64,000 nucleotides of DNA from Chondrocystis sp. NIES-4102. Its GTDB lineage: Bacteria; Cyanobacteriota; Cyanobacteriia; Cyanobacteriales; Xenococcaceae. Where the stretch lies: the NCBI GenBank assembly GCA_002368355.1, contig AP018281.1, positions 3,224,001-3,288,000 on the forward strand. The letters run 5' to 3'. Under the pieces are notes generated by a model that was not told the origin of the DNA, did not search any database, and saw nothing but the letters and a program-made list of their open reading frames with translations. Below are positions 19,296 through 28,077 of the stretch, one piece after another (positions within the stretch are counted from its first letter, which is position 1; every line of letters starts with the position of its first letter). The translations under genes were made by a program, and so were the position numbers.

Positions 19296-20525
19296 TTAAT
19301 TAAACAGCATAATAACTAACTGCAATAAACCGACAATAAAGCCAAGGATACCACCCAAATTAACGATCGCTTGTAATTCATTTTTAACAATGCCTTGTAC
19401 TGCTAATTCCAATTCTTCGGCGGAGGTAGCAGACACACGTTCAATAATCACCTGATCGATGGATAAAATTGGTATAGCTTCAGCAACAAGTTTTTCTAAA
19501 TCCTTTTCTAAATAACGTTCCAAAACCAAAGCCAACTCCTGGCTAATTATTCCCAGAGAATCACTAACCGTAGGGGAAGATTGAAGACGCTTAAGAATTA
19601 AAGCTGCTATATTTTCCCATTCTACCGACTCACCCAAACGGGTAACTAAATCCGTACCTTCTTCCTTTAAATAATTACGTACAGCTTCCCGTACAGTTTT
19701 ACGTAGCTGTCTGACGGTGGAAACAGGCAAATTTTGTAAAGACAGATTAGTTAACCAATTTTTTATGCGATCGCGGATTTGCAGTGAATAAGTTAATTCT
19801 TGTAAACGGGCGTTGCTAATTTCCTTTTCCTCAATACAAAAAGAGCGTAATCTTGTCAGACTATTGCGTAAACCGAACAAGTTAGCCACTACCCAATAAG
19901 TACCACTAGTTTTTTCCCGAAAACCCTCATCAATAATTTGAATATTGCGATCGCTCAAAAAATCAATTATCGCCCGACGTAGGGTATCGGGAGGAATAAC
20001 TGATTCGAGTAACCAATCGGCAAAATTCTTAGCCTGAGTATCTTTTAATTGAAAGTTTAAGAGAATTTGGTCAAAAATTTGGTTTGTTTGAGCTTCTAAA
20101 AAATCCTCTCGACGAGCCAATACTTTTAATAATCTGGGCAAAGACTGGCTAAACAAATCGTGTAGAATATTGCCTAAAATCTTAGCTGTCTTCTGTTGCT
20201 GATCCGCTTTCACCTCCTCTAAAGCAGATTTTAAAAGCCATAGAATAGCACTTTCCATGCGCTCGGTTGCCAACAGTCTTTGAGCTAACTTTTGGATTTC
20301 ACTAGGAGTTAATAAAGATCCCATAATCGTATCAGAAACCTTTTGAGCTAGACGCTCTTGATTACTGGGAATCAAACCAGGAGTGAAAGGCAATTTACGT
20401 TTGCCGATATAAATAGCCCGATAAGGACGAAAGAGCATTTTGATAGCTATATCATTAGTGAAATAGCCAATAACGCTTCCTGCTACGGGTGGGACAAAAT
20501 ATATCCAGAGATTCTCTAATGCCAA
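19296..20525 (-). CDS. DUF445 family membrane protein
   Basis: The 409-aa product matches DUF445 (UPF0754/YheB type), membrane-anchored proteins of unknown function. The N-terminal signature is [20 protein letters not shown], followed by [23 protein letters not shown]. The middle is a long helical, partly coiled-coil region (about residues 60-370). A C-terminal membrane segment ([20 protein letters not shown]) ends the protein. The topology suggests two anchors with a large helical domain between them. A 41-bp copy of its 3' end is found 760 bp downstream. menG lies 60 bp upstream on the same strand. Confidence 0.87.
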   Translation of the reverse strand: MALENLWIYFVPPVAGSVIGYFTNDIAIKMLFRPYRAIYIGKRKLPFTPGLIPSNQERLAQKVSDTIMGSLLTPSEIQKLAQRLLATERMESAILWLLKSALEEVKADQQQKTAKILGNILHDLFSQSLPRLLKVLARREDFLEAQTNQIFDQILLNFQLKDTQAKNFADWLLESVIPPDTLRRAIIDFLSDRNIQIIDEGFREKTSGTYWVVANLFGLRNSLTRLRSFCIEEKEISNARLQELTYSLQIRDRIKNWLTNLSLQNLPVSTVRQLRKTVREAVRNYLKEEGTDLVTRLGESVEWENIAALILKRLQSSPTVSDSLGIISQELALVLERYLEKDLEKLVAEAIPILSIDQVIIERVSATSAEELELAVQGIVKNELQAIVNLGGILGFIVGLLQLVIMLFN

Positions 20526-20584
20526 AGCAGTATCTTGAATCGATTATAAAAATTACACAGCAGAAAATTAATTCTATTTATATT

Positions 20585-21295
20585 TTATTTCTTAATTACC
20601 AATATCCCCATCATCTCTCCCATAAGAGGGTAATGGGTAGCTTCAGTAAATCCTGCTGCTTGAGCTAGTTTAACCTGTTCTTTACCTATAGGAAAGCGAT
20701 CAATACTTGGATTAATATAAGCATATTCTGCCCCCATACCCATTTTTTGAGCCGTCGGCACTACCACATTATCTAAATACCATTGTTGGAATTGCTGCAT
20801 CATCAAGTTACTAGGGCGATGAAAATCTAATAATGCTGCTTTGGCATTGGGTTTTAATACACGATGTAATTCCTGTAGACAAAGAGGAATATTTGTTACA
20901 TTTCGTAATCCATACCCCATAGTGGCGCAATCAAATTGTTCATCTGCAAAAGGTAATTCTAAAGCATCTCCTGCTATCCATTCCATCGCTACAGTTGGAC
21001 ATTTAAGCCTTTGTCTTGATTGAGCGATCGCCAATTGTTCACAAGCAAAATCTAAACCTGTCACCTTACCTGTCTTACCTACCTGTTTAGCGAGTAATAA
21101 AGCTAAATCTCCACTGCCACAGCAAATATCTAAGGCATGATCTCCTAGCTTTGCCTGACTCCATTTAACTGCCATCAACTTCCATATACGATGTTGTCCT
21201 AAACTCAAGCGATTGTTCAACTCATCATATACAGGAGCAATACGCTCGAAAATAGCTTTTATTTCTGTTGCTGTTGGTGAAATAGAATCGGTCAT
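20585..21295 (-). CDS. menG: 2-phytyl-1,4-naphthoquinone methyltransferase MenG
   Basis: This SAM-dependent methyltransferase makes the final methylation of phylloquinone, the photosystem I secondary acceptor. The 236-aa product belongs to the UbiE/MenG family: FERIAPVYDELNNRLSLGQHRIWK at the start, SAM motif I DICCGSGDLALLLAK, GDALELPFADEQFD, and GYGLRNV. In cyanobacteria, which lack ubiquinone, the ubiE homologue acts as MenG, so this name follows from the organism rather than a residue signature. It is probably transcribed from its own promoter after the DUF4912 terminator. Confidence 0.9.
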   Translation of the reverse strand: MTDSISPTATEIKAIFERIAPVYDELNNRLSLGQHRIWKLMAVKWSQAKLGDHALDICCGSGDLALLLAKQVGKTGKVTGLDFACEQLAIAQSRQRLKCPTVAMEWIAGDALELPFADEQFDCATMGYGLRNVTNIPLCLQELHRVLKPNAKAALLDFHRPSNLMMQQFQQWYLDNVVVPTAQKMGMGAEYAYINPSIDRFPIGKEQVKLAQAAGFTEATHYPLMGEMMGILVIKK

Positions 21296-21370
21296 TCTAA
21301 TAGTTTGTCAGTTTTGAATTAAATAATTATTAATTATCAATTATCTGAGGGCGAGCAACAATTTTTTCTA

Positions 21371-21403
21371 TAAAAAAACCGAGATGTATTCTTTCACCTC
21401 GGC
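21371..21403 (-). terminator. Terminator after the DUF4912 gene
   Basis: On the minus strand CCGAGGTG pairs with CATCTCGG (one G-U), followed by a run of seven T. It lies about 50 bp after the stop codon. Confidence 0.88.
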
Positions 21404-21453
21404 TATCAAATTATGACGATTAGCTAAATTAAATAATTATCAATTATCTATTC

Positions 21454-22686
21454 TTAAGTAAACCATTCTTGTACTGCTTCTTCTTTAGTATTAGTGTTAC
21501 GATTTGGAGTTTGACGTTCAAAATTCATGTGAATTGAGCGAGTCTGTTCCCCATCAACCGCTACAGCTTTAATAGGATAGTCAATGATGCCATCTTGGAA
21601 AGACATTTGGAAACGGAATGTACCATCAGGATTTAATTTAATTTGGCGATCGCCGATAGTTACAGTTGCATCAGGTTCGGTTGCACCATAAACAATTAAT
21701 TCTGCATCAGCTACTAACCAGAATTGACGTGGACGAGGAGCAGCAACATCTCCAGAGAATCCTACTCCAGACATATTTAACCCAGACGCATTAGGTACTG
21801 CCCACATTCCTACCCCTGAAGGGAAAACATAGGAACTTACCGCAGCCTCTGGTGTTTGCTGCATAGAACCAAATAGTGAACCTGCAATACGCATCGATTC
21901 TGTAGCTTGAGTCATACCAAACACAGCATCGTAAAGTTGATTGCCTTTTGGTGCTGGTATTCCCTCAATCATTGCTTCTTTCTCAGCAGGTGATAAGAGT
22001 TCATAAACAGTAGCACCCTCTAACTCTTGATTCCACTCAACAGTTACAAAAGCATCTTCAATCCAGTCAGAAGGATATACAGGAGGAACAGTAATTGGCG
22101 CAGAACGAGCTAAAATTAACCAACGACCATCAGCACAACGATACCCGATATCAGCTACATAATTGCGATCGCTTACAGGAATAGGTAAATACCATTCTCT
22201 TGCCATCTCATCACAAAGATATTCTTGTACGCTATGAGGTGCTTGATGATTAATATCAATATCAGTTACATCATATAGACGTAGGGCTAACTGTTGTCCA
22301 CCTTGACGGCGTAATTCTTCTTTATGATCATTAGGAATATCCCAGTAAGCGTAAGCCCATTGTGGATCACGAGGCATTAATACAATGCGACTCTCTCCAT
22401 AACCGTCGGGAAGTTCTCCTAAATCTTGGTCTACAGATGCTAGACTTTCCCTGAGATTATCTTCTTGACCGACTTCAAACTTGGTAGCTTTCACTTGTTG
22501 TTCCTCCTCAATGGCTGATGGATTTGGTATAAATCTTTCTAATTCTGTTTGTTGTATTGCTTCTTTTATTGACGCTAGCAATTGTGCTTTACGCATTCTG
22601 CTATAACGGAATATTTGATACTCACTCGCAACTTTTCTTAGTTGCCGCAAAGTCATTTCTTCTAGTGGTGGTCGCTCTTTTGCCAT
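21454..22686 (-). CDS. DUF4912 protein with N-terminal Rho-N-like helix domain
   Basis: The 410-aa product starts with a Rho-N/SAP-like helical motif (about residues 10-45: TLRQLRKVASEYQIFRYSRM), a fold that often binds nucleic acid. The DUF4912 domain follows (about 90-210), marked by RIVLMPRDPQWAYAYWDIPN and ADIGYRCADGRWLILARS. A C-terminal beta-rich part (about 300-395) includes RQFWLVADAELIVYGATEPDATVTI, which resembles a small Ig-like or SpoIID-associated strand set. No membrane segment is present. The family is widespread in cyanobacteria and has no established role. It is a single-gene unit with its own terminator. Confidence 0.8.
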   Translation of the reverse strand: MAKERPPLEEMTLRQLRKVASEYQIFRYSRMRKAQLLASIKEAIQQTELERFIPNPSAIEEEQQVKATKFEVGQEDNLRESLASVDQDLGELPDGYGESRIVLMPRDPQWAYAYWDIPNDHKEELRRQGGQQLALRLYDVTDIDINHQAPHSVQEYLCDEMAREWYLPIPVSDRNYVADIGYRCADGRWLILARSAPITVPPVYPSDWIEDAFVTVEWNQELEGATVYELLSPAEKEAMIEGIPAPKGNQLYDAVFGMTQATESMRIAGSLFGSMQQTPEAAVSSYVFPSGVGMWAVPNASGLNMSGVGFSGDVAAPRPRQFWLVADAELIVYGATEPDATVTIGDRQIKLNPDGTFRFQMSFQDGIIDYPIKAVAVDGEQTRSIHMNFERQTPNRNTNTKEEAVQEWFT

Positions 22687-23261
22687 TAAGATTACAGCCT
22701 CCGATAAATTAGACGGTGTTTAGCTGCTGGCAGCCATGTATAAGACCTTAAAAGCCTGAGAATACAACTCACACTTCCCTAGTCTTTCAACCTTAATTTG
22801 CGTCTACTTTTTATATTTAGTTATTTTTTATGTGTGGGAAAGGTCTTAACCACTAAGTTATGTTATACCAGCAAAATCGACTTGGGGATCATTTCTTGCT
22901 CAGGTAAAACTACTCTTTCAACGGTTTTATTGCGTTTTGTAATGTTTTTTGTCAGGAATTCTTGACATTTGGGACTCGCTAAAACGATTTTATCCCCACA
23001 ATTGTCATGATTTGATGACAAAGTTCTTAGTAAAGTTTAATTTTGTTACCCCTAACATAGAAACAATGATCACAATAGCTGCTTGGTGACGAGAGTGATG
23101 ATTGAGATCGCAGGTAATAGTGAGAAAATGTCTTTAGATTGCCTGATATTGCTATAAAGCTTGTACAGACAGATAAGTAAAGCAGGTTAGAGAGTAGATA
23201 AGTTAAACGGAAAATATAGGGAGTGGGGATTTTACTTGTATTCTCATCCCCATCAAATCAA
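22687..23261. other. 575-bp leader/spacer upstream of the DUF4912 gene
   Basis: I see no gene. There are two inverted repeats. TAAGACCTT (22741-22749) pairs with AAGGTCTTA (22840-22848) and would enclose most of the DUF4912 leader. TTGTCAT (23002-23008) and ATGACAA (23015-23021) form a perfect seven-base repeat with a six-base gap, the size of a dimeric regulator site. No promoter could be assigned with confidence. Confidence 0.45.
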
Positions 23262-23927
23262 CTAAGAATTGGAAGTCACTTCTTTATTTGCTGCTGATTT
23301 TAAATAGGCAAATACAGATTTATCCCCCAAATCAGGATCAATTTCTTGAGTCATCTTTCTAATAGCAAAAACACTAAACCCAATAGTCCACACGCCTAAT
23401 AACAGTTGTTGAGCCTCCACAGGTAATAAACCTGTCATGTGTCCGAGTAATAATAAGGGAACAACTAAGGTAAGAATTTTAGTTTCAGAACGGTTAAAAC
23501 AGAAAGCTTCTTTAAAATAGATCCCCGTTAAAGCTGCAAAAGTAAATCCTGTGCCGAATAAAGTCAGGGGATGTTGATAAATATAAAGGGCTAAAGGTTC
23601 TGAATGTTGCAAGGCGATCGCGCAAGATGCAACTGTACCAATTAACCAAAAGATTTGTAATACTCTATGTAACGCCTTCATATAAATATGAATGTAAATC
23701 AGACTAATTCCCAAACCCAAAGAAAAGAGAACAAATAAGGGAGTAATAGCAGGTAGAGAAGCAACCCCCTGAGTAAAGAAAAGATTAGTGGCGATCGCAA
23801 AACTAATAGCAGCAATTACTAGCCCAAGACGATAAATAATTACTTCCAGGCGATCACGTTTAGTGACAGTATATTCGCCAAATTGTCCTTGATAGGTTTT
23901 TGGTTCTTGATCTAAGATGGCAATCAT
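23262..23927 (-). CDS. DUF2301 family integral membrane protein
   Basis: The 221-aa product matches DUF2301, a cyanobacterial and plant family of multi-span membrane proteins of unknown function. After a soluble N-terminus (YQGQFGEYTVTKRDRLEVIIYR) come about seven hydrophobic segments between residues 33 and 190, including the family block LTGIYFKEAFCFNRSETKIL. The C-terminus is soluble and charged. It lies 46 bp after the SAM hydroxide adenosyltransferase gene on the same strand and is probably co-transcribed with it. Confidence 0.83.
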   Translation of the reverse strand: MIAILDQEPKTYQGQFGEYTVTKRDRLEVIIYRLGLVIAAISFAIATNLFFTQGVASLPAITPLFVLFSLGLGISLIYIHIYMKALHRVLQIFWLIGTVASCAIALQHSEPLALYIYQHPLTLFGTGFTFAALTGIYFKEAFCFNRSETKILTLVVPLLLLGHMTGLLPVEAQQLLLGVWTIGFSVFAIRKMTQEIDPDLGDKSVFAYLKSAANKEVTSNS

Positions 23928-23973
23928 TTTTTTATTAACTTTAAATTCCTAATTCCTTATCTTTCCAGGATAT

Positions 23974-24762
23974 CTAGTCAACTACAATTTGAATTGAATC
24001 AGCCCAATTAATTTTCAATTCTTTGTGAGCATTACCACCATTAAGTGCAATTTCCACCCATCCATGACTCCCAACTAAAGTTACAGCCGAGCCTATAGCC
24101 ACATCACTATAAGTATTACCCCTATAAATTATCAAGTGATCGTGTACTATGTGCCAGGTTTTACCTTTAACCAAGTCTCCAGCAACATTAGTAATTAAGT
24201 TGCCAAAATGATCTATATACTGAATTGAGCCAGTAATTTTTTCCTGATTAAATGCGATCGCAGGATTTTCCAGCCTCACTAAACTATGGAGATCAATTGC
24301 TTCACCCAAAGCATCTAAGGGAATACCACTAGCCAAATGCGCCCCTACAGCAGCAAAAATATCTCGACCATGAAAAGTAGTACTAGGTTGTGATACGCGC
24401 CAATATTGAGTATTTGTTAATTCCACAGCAGCGATCGCAGGATTTAGTTCCAAAATACCACTAACCAAACCATTATCAGGACAGACAATATACCCTTGAG
24501 GAAACTCAATAGCAATACCTCTTCTATTACTTCCCACTCCAGGATCGACTACAGCTACATGGACTGTTTGAGGCGGAAAATAAGGATAAGCAGTTAAAAG
24601 AGCAAACCTAGCTGCGACAATATTTTGAGGTGGAATTTGATGGGTTAGGTCGATCACCTGTAATTGTCTATTAATATTGGCTATTACTCCTTTGATGACT
24701 CCAACATAAACATCGCGATCGCCAAAGTCTGTTAATAAAGTAATTATCTTGCCCGCAGCCAT
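23974..24762 (-). CDS. SAM hydroxide adenosyltransferase (DUF62 family)
   Basis: These enzymes hydrolyse S-adenosylmethionine to adenosine and methionine and are related to SAM-dependent fluorinases and chlorinases. The 262-aa product has the family landmarks: ITLLTDFGDRDVYVGVIKG at the N-terminus, VVDPGVGSNRRG with the Asp and Arg of the conserved Asp-Arg-His set, and FHGRDIFAAVGA with the His. The C-terminal domain carries IDHFGNLITNV. The Arg/His pair marks the hydrolase type rather than a halogenase. It heads a two-gene unit with the DUF2301 gene; the repeat tract at 24.8-25.2 kb lies upstream of its start. Confidence 0.88.
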   Translation of the reverse strand: MAAGKIITLLTDFGDRDVYVGVIKGVIANINRQLQVIDLTHQIPPQNIVAARFALLTAYPYFPPQTVHVAVVDPGVGSNRRGIAIEFPQGYIVCPDNGLVSGILELNPAIAAVELTNTQYWRVSQPSTTFHGRDIFAAVGAHLASGIPLDALGEAIDLHSLVRLENPAIAFNQEKITGSIQYIDHFGNLITNVAGDLVKGKTWHIVHDHLIIYRGNTYSDVAIGSAVTLVGSHGWVEIALNGGNAHKELKINWADSIQIVVD

Positions 24763-25200
24763 AGTTAATTGGGTTTTTAATATGGTATTAATTTTTAGTT
24801 TTTAGCTTGATATTATTCTTGTTGAATATACTCCGTTGCCAATGAATTAGTTTTTGGCTGTTAGCTTTGGGCTTTTAGCTTTTAAAATTTAACTACTACC
24901 TACTACCTACTACCTACTACCTCCTACCTCCTACCTACTACCTACTATCGTCACGTTCTCTTGAGGCGACCTCAAGAGCGTGCGCTCAGGGACGCTTTCC
25001 GCGCCTACTACCTCCTACCTACATTGTCCCCTTGTGGGATTTGCGGTTGCGTAGCTGTCGTAGACATAGCTTATCCTTTAGGGCTACCTCCTACCTACTA
25101 CCTACTATCGTCACGTTCTCTTGAGGCGACCTCAAGAGCGTGCGCTCAGGGACGCTTTCCGCGCCTACTACCTCCTACCTACTACCTACTCCCGTAATCG
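24763..25200. repeat. Composite repeat region: heptamer arrays and two identical hairpin elements
   Basis: From 24790 to 24890 there are AT-rich heptamers of the TTAGCTT type. A GC-richer heptamer array (CCTACTA/CCTCCTA units) spans 24892-24949. A 60-bp hairpin element (24946-25005) follows, with a perfect stem CTCTTGAG-GCGAC-CTCAAGAG. A second, different GC-rich module fills about 25021-25085. An identical second copy of the hairpin element lies at 25106-25165, followed by more heptamers. Every copy is bordered by CCTACTA. Open frames here only translate the repeats. Confidence 0.85.
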
Positions 25201-25327
25201 TCTAACCATTACACAGCTATTCAGTTGCTTTTATGAAGATTTAATTATAAGTATTTCTGAGGATAGTAAAAATGTTATCTTATATATCCATATTACATAC
25301 ACTAAATTAAAAAATAAAAAGTCCACC

Positions 25328-25486
25328 ATGAACAATAAGCGTCAAGAAACTATTAAAAATGCCTATCAGTGCCATCGCGAAAGTATGCGCAAAAGTTTAG
25401 ATAACCGTTTAGAAGCTGCTAGAGCGACAGGTAATCAGAGATTAATTAAGCAATTGGAAGCAGAGGCTCAATATTTACACCTCTAA
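25328..25486 (+). CDS. Small charged protein of 52 aa
   Basis: From the ATG at 25328 the product is 52 aa: soluble, helical and rich in Arg, Glu and Ala, with a tail reading LEAARATGNQRLIKQLEAEA. Short proteins of this style, with an RLEAAR-x-GN-x2-LI pattern, occur as conserved hypothetical proteins in cyanobacteria. A relation to the PII-binding small regulator PirA crossed my mind from size and style, but I cannot confirm it. The frame is open further upstream only because it runs into the repeat region. There is no clear promoter. Confidence 0.6.
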   Translation: MNNKRQETIKNAYQCHRESMRKSLDNRLEAARATGNQRLIKQLEAEAQYLHL

Positions 25487-25550
25487 TTCTTATTAATTTA
25501 ATTCATTTCAAATTAATTGCGATATCGCGCTGAAATAATTAATCTCAAAG

Positions 25551-25600
25551 AAAAAGCTGAGATATCTAAATATAAACATGATTGTATATGTATCTCAGCT
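25551..25600 (-). terminator. Terminator of the Crp-family gene
   Basis: On the minus strand AGCTGAGATA pairs perfectly with TATCTCAGCT over ten bases, and TTTTTCTTT follows. The gene's stop codon is 29 bp upstream. Confidence 0.85.
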
Positions 25601-25628
25601 AATTAAACCTTATAAATTTATCTAAAAT

Positions 25629-26417
25629 TTAGCGAAGGGGCCACCAAGAAACCTTATCACGGGTTGCTCCATATACTGCTTTTAATTCTTCTGGATTAAT
25701 AACAGTAATTAAATCATTTTGAGAGCCTTTTGATGGTCTAAGTAGACCGACTTTAGTCATTCCTTTTAAAACTTGTTCTACAGTACGATGGTTTAATTGA
25801 CAAGCCTTAGCAATCATTTCAATAGGTAAATCAAAGACAAACGCACCATCATTTTGAGGTTGATTACCTAATTCTCGCTCTTGATAAATTAAAGCTCTGA
25901 GTAACGCTGCTACGGCTTGGGGTGGATAAGTGCTACAGTTAAGTAGATGATATTGAAATTTTTCCTGTAGTTCAAACATTAATCCATAACGTTGACGGAA
26001 TATTTCAGACTCTTGGTGTATAGAGCGAACTATTTCTAAGGGAATCTTGACTACATCTGCTGTTTTATAGGCTTCTACTAAACTAGGGAAAGAGCGAGAA
26101 AAATTACCATAACTAAAATCTAAATTGTGCATACCAAAGGCACTGTTAGCGTAGGTTATAGCAATAATACGATCTAATGGTGTGGTACGAACTACAATGG
26201 GACCGCCTTTAATTACTAAATAGAGATACTCTAGGGATGTGTCACTACGGAATGCTGTGTAAACTGGACGACTAGAGTACAGCTTTTCAACAATAAGTTG
26301 TTTGGAATCAAGATATTCACTTAGCCAAGATTCATCTAAATTTTTGAACAAAAAATTGTTTTTAATTACATATTCGATAGGGCTGAATTGTTGAGAGTCT
26401 TGGGTTATCTTCCTCAT
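25629..26417 (-). CDS. Crp/Fnr-family transcriptional regulator
   Basis: The 262-aa product (ATG at 26417; an upstream in-frame TTG would add 17 low-complexity residues) has an N-terminal cyclic-nucleotide-binding-like beta roll (about residues 15-130: YLYLVIKGGPIVVRTT) and a C-terminal winged helix (about 170-245). Its recognition part reads LPIEMIAKACQLNHRTVEQVLKGM. The beta roll lacks the RSxxxL-type phosphate-binding segment of cAMP receptor proteins, and there are no Cys residues for an Fnr cluster, so the ligand is unknown. It is a single-gene unit, with its terminator just downstream. Confidence 0.82.
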   Translation of the reverse strand: MRKITQDSQQFSPIEYVIKNNFLFKNLDESWLSEYLDSKQLIVEKLYSSRPVYTAFRSDTSLEYLYLVIKGGPIVVRTTPLDRIIAITYANSAFGMHNLDFSYGNFSRSFPSLVEAYKTADVVKIPLEIVRSIHQESEIFRQRYGLMFELQEKFQYHLLNCSTYPPQAVAALLRALIYQERELGNQPQNDGAFVFDLPIEMIAKACQLNHRTVEQVLKGMTKVGLLRPSKGSQNDLITVINPEELKAVYGATRDKVSWWPLR

Positions 26418-26655
26418 ATTACTATTATTATTGTTGCTGTTAAAGTCGCAGACTATTTGACCACACAAGGTGGCGAAGGCTGGATCTATTTTTTAAGAAG
26501 GATTAATGTTTACTATAAATTAATTTTAAAACTAAACCATAATTTATATAAAATTGAATTAAGATTGTATTTTAAAAATAATGATTTTTATTTGCAACAC
26601 ATTTAGATCTAGTTGATTGAATAAAAATAACTAAATTAATTAGAAGTATAATAAT

Positions 26656-26698
26656 AAGCAAGTATTAAATATTTCTTAAAATAATAGATACTTAGCTT
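26656..26698. terminator. Stem-loop, possible terminator after the TPR gene
   Basis: AAGCAAGTAT (26656-26665) pairs with ATACTTAGCTT (26688-26698) with one bulged base. T-rich sequence follows on both strands but without a clean T-run. It lies 23 bp beyond the TPR gene stop. Confidence 0.5.
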
Positions 26699-26720
26699 TT
26701 CTTAACTATTAATTAGGAAA

Positions 26721-27824
26721 TCAACGATTTAATTGCTTAATTAAGGTCTCTATGTTATCTGCTTGTTTGGTATTTCCCTGGCTTTGATACAATTTAAAAG
26801 CCTGATTAAAAGCTGCGCTCGCTTCATCGTATCTGTTTCTTGCTTGTAGAGCAATACCTAACTGATGATAAGGATAAGGATAATTAGGTGCAATTTCAGT
26901 TAAACGACGAAAATCAACAATAGCTCTAGAATAATCCTGTTTAGCTAAATAGATCTTGCCCATACCCTCAATAGCTTCGAGTAGATTTAATCTTAAATTT
27001 GATGCTTGTTGATATTCCAAAAAAGCCTGATCTAGTTTACCTTGTTGATATAATATATCTCCCATTTGTAGGTAAATAAGATAATTTTGCGAATCAATTT
27101 GTTTAGCAAGAGTTAATGTTTGTATACTTTGATCGATATCGCCCTCTTTAAATAAAGCTTTTGCCAACTGTAATTGTAGATCGACTACTTGAGGCTTTTG
27201 TTTAATTGCTGTTTGTAAATACGCGATCGCTTCTGGATAACGCTCTTGTTCAATTAAAATACGGGGAATAATAATATTGGCTTCTTCGTTACTCGGTTCT
27301 AGTTGTAAAATCCGATCATAAACTTCGAGAGCTTCTGTATATTTCTCTTCTCTCAATAGCACAATACCCAAGCCAAGATAGTTTTGCAGATTATCTGGTT
27401 CTAATTCTAGGGCTTTTTCATAAGCTTGGGCAGCTTCAATATTTTTCCCTATATTACCTAAACTAAAACCTAGGGCGTAATATAATTTAGGGTTTTCTGG
27501 CGATAAAGCGATCGCAGTTTGATAAGCAGTAGCAGCAGCACGGTAATTTTTACGTAGAGTTTGCACATAACCAATTCCCGAAAAGATTTCAGGGTTTTGC
27601 TGATCTAAAGTTGCTGCTTTTTGATAACTTTTGAGAGCTTGGGTATAATCTTGTTGTTCTACATATTTTTTGCCTGCAAGTAATAAATTATTTAATTCCA
27701 ACTCATTCTCATTGCCTTGAGCAACTATCGTCGGTAGTTGGGCTTTGGCTTCTAACCCGATAAAACATAGCCCGATCGCTATTAAACTTAAAGATACTCG
27801 GCGTTTAAAAAATTTCAACAACAT
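26721..27824 (-). CDS. Exported TPR-repeat protein
   Basis: The 367-aa product starts with a signal peptide (KRRVSLSLIAIGLCFIGL, cleavage near EAKA-Q) and continues as about nine tetratricopeptide repeats (residues 45-360). Clear units are YTQALKSYQKAATLDQQNPE, YRAAATAYQTAIALSPENPK and IEAAQAYEKALELEPDNLQ. TPR solenoids bind proteins; no catalytic domain is attached, so it should act as a scaffold in the periplasm or thylakoid lumen. It is a single-gene unit upstream of the amylase cluster on the same strand. The partner is unknown. Confidence 0.87.
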   Translation of the reverse strand: MLLKFFKRRVSLSLIAIGLCFIGLEAKAQLPTIVAQGNENELELNNLLLAGKKYVEQQDYTQALKSYQKAATLDQQNPEIFSGIGYVQTLRKNYRAAATAYQTAIALSPENPKLYYALGFSLGNIGKNIEAAQAYEKALELEPDNLQNYLGLGIVLLREEKYTEALEVYDRILQLEPSNEEANIIIPRILIEQERYPEAIAYLQTAIKQKPQVVDLQLQLAKALFKEGDIDQSIQTLTLAKQIDSQNYLIYLQMGDILYQQGKLDQAFLEYQQASNLRLNLLEAIEGMGKIYLAKQDYSRAIVDFRRLTEIAPNYPYPYHQLGIALQARNRYDEASAAFNQAFKLYQSQGNTKQADNIETLIKQLNR

Positions 27825-28077
27825 AGATTATACGACCATTAATTACGTCAAATATCTCCCAATTAATCAGTAATCAAATATTAACGTCAAATGATTTATT
27901 TTCTGGGTGTTAACCAAAAATTCATCGACTTGATGTTTTTTCTTTCTATTTAATTTCTAAAAAAAGTATAGATAGATAAACTTATCAACTAACTATTTGG
28001 GTAAAGTGAACTCTGTAAAATCTCTCAATAAGCTCCTCAAACAGCTTCAAGTTTATTCTATCTATAAGTCGCTTCTC

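Noticed and set aside
24961-25197. Open frame across the heptamer/hairpin repeats, with YYLLPT-type repeats
   Set aside because: A 7-bp period stays open in several frames; the translation only mirrors the DNA repeat and has no start signal.
24763-25200. CRISPR array
   Set aside because: Units are 7 bp without spacers, and the two 60-bp copies are too few and flanked by heptamers; no cas genes nearby.
25121-25327. N-terminal extension of the 52-aa gene into the repeat region
   Set aside because: Residues before the ATG at 25328 translate repeat DNA; the charged helical core begins at that ATG.
26388-26606. Plus-strand frame over the Crp-family gene start
   Set aside because: Low-complexity Tyr/Asn/Ile composition typical of AT-rich noise, overlapping a recognised gene.
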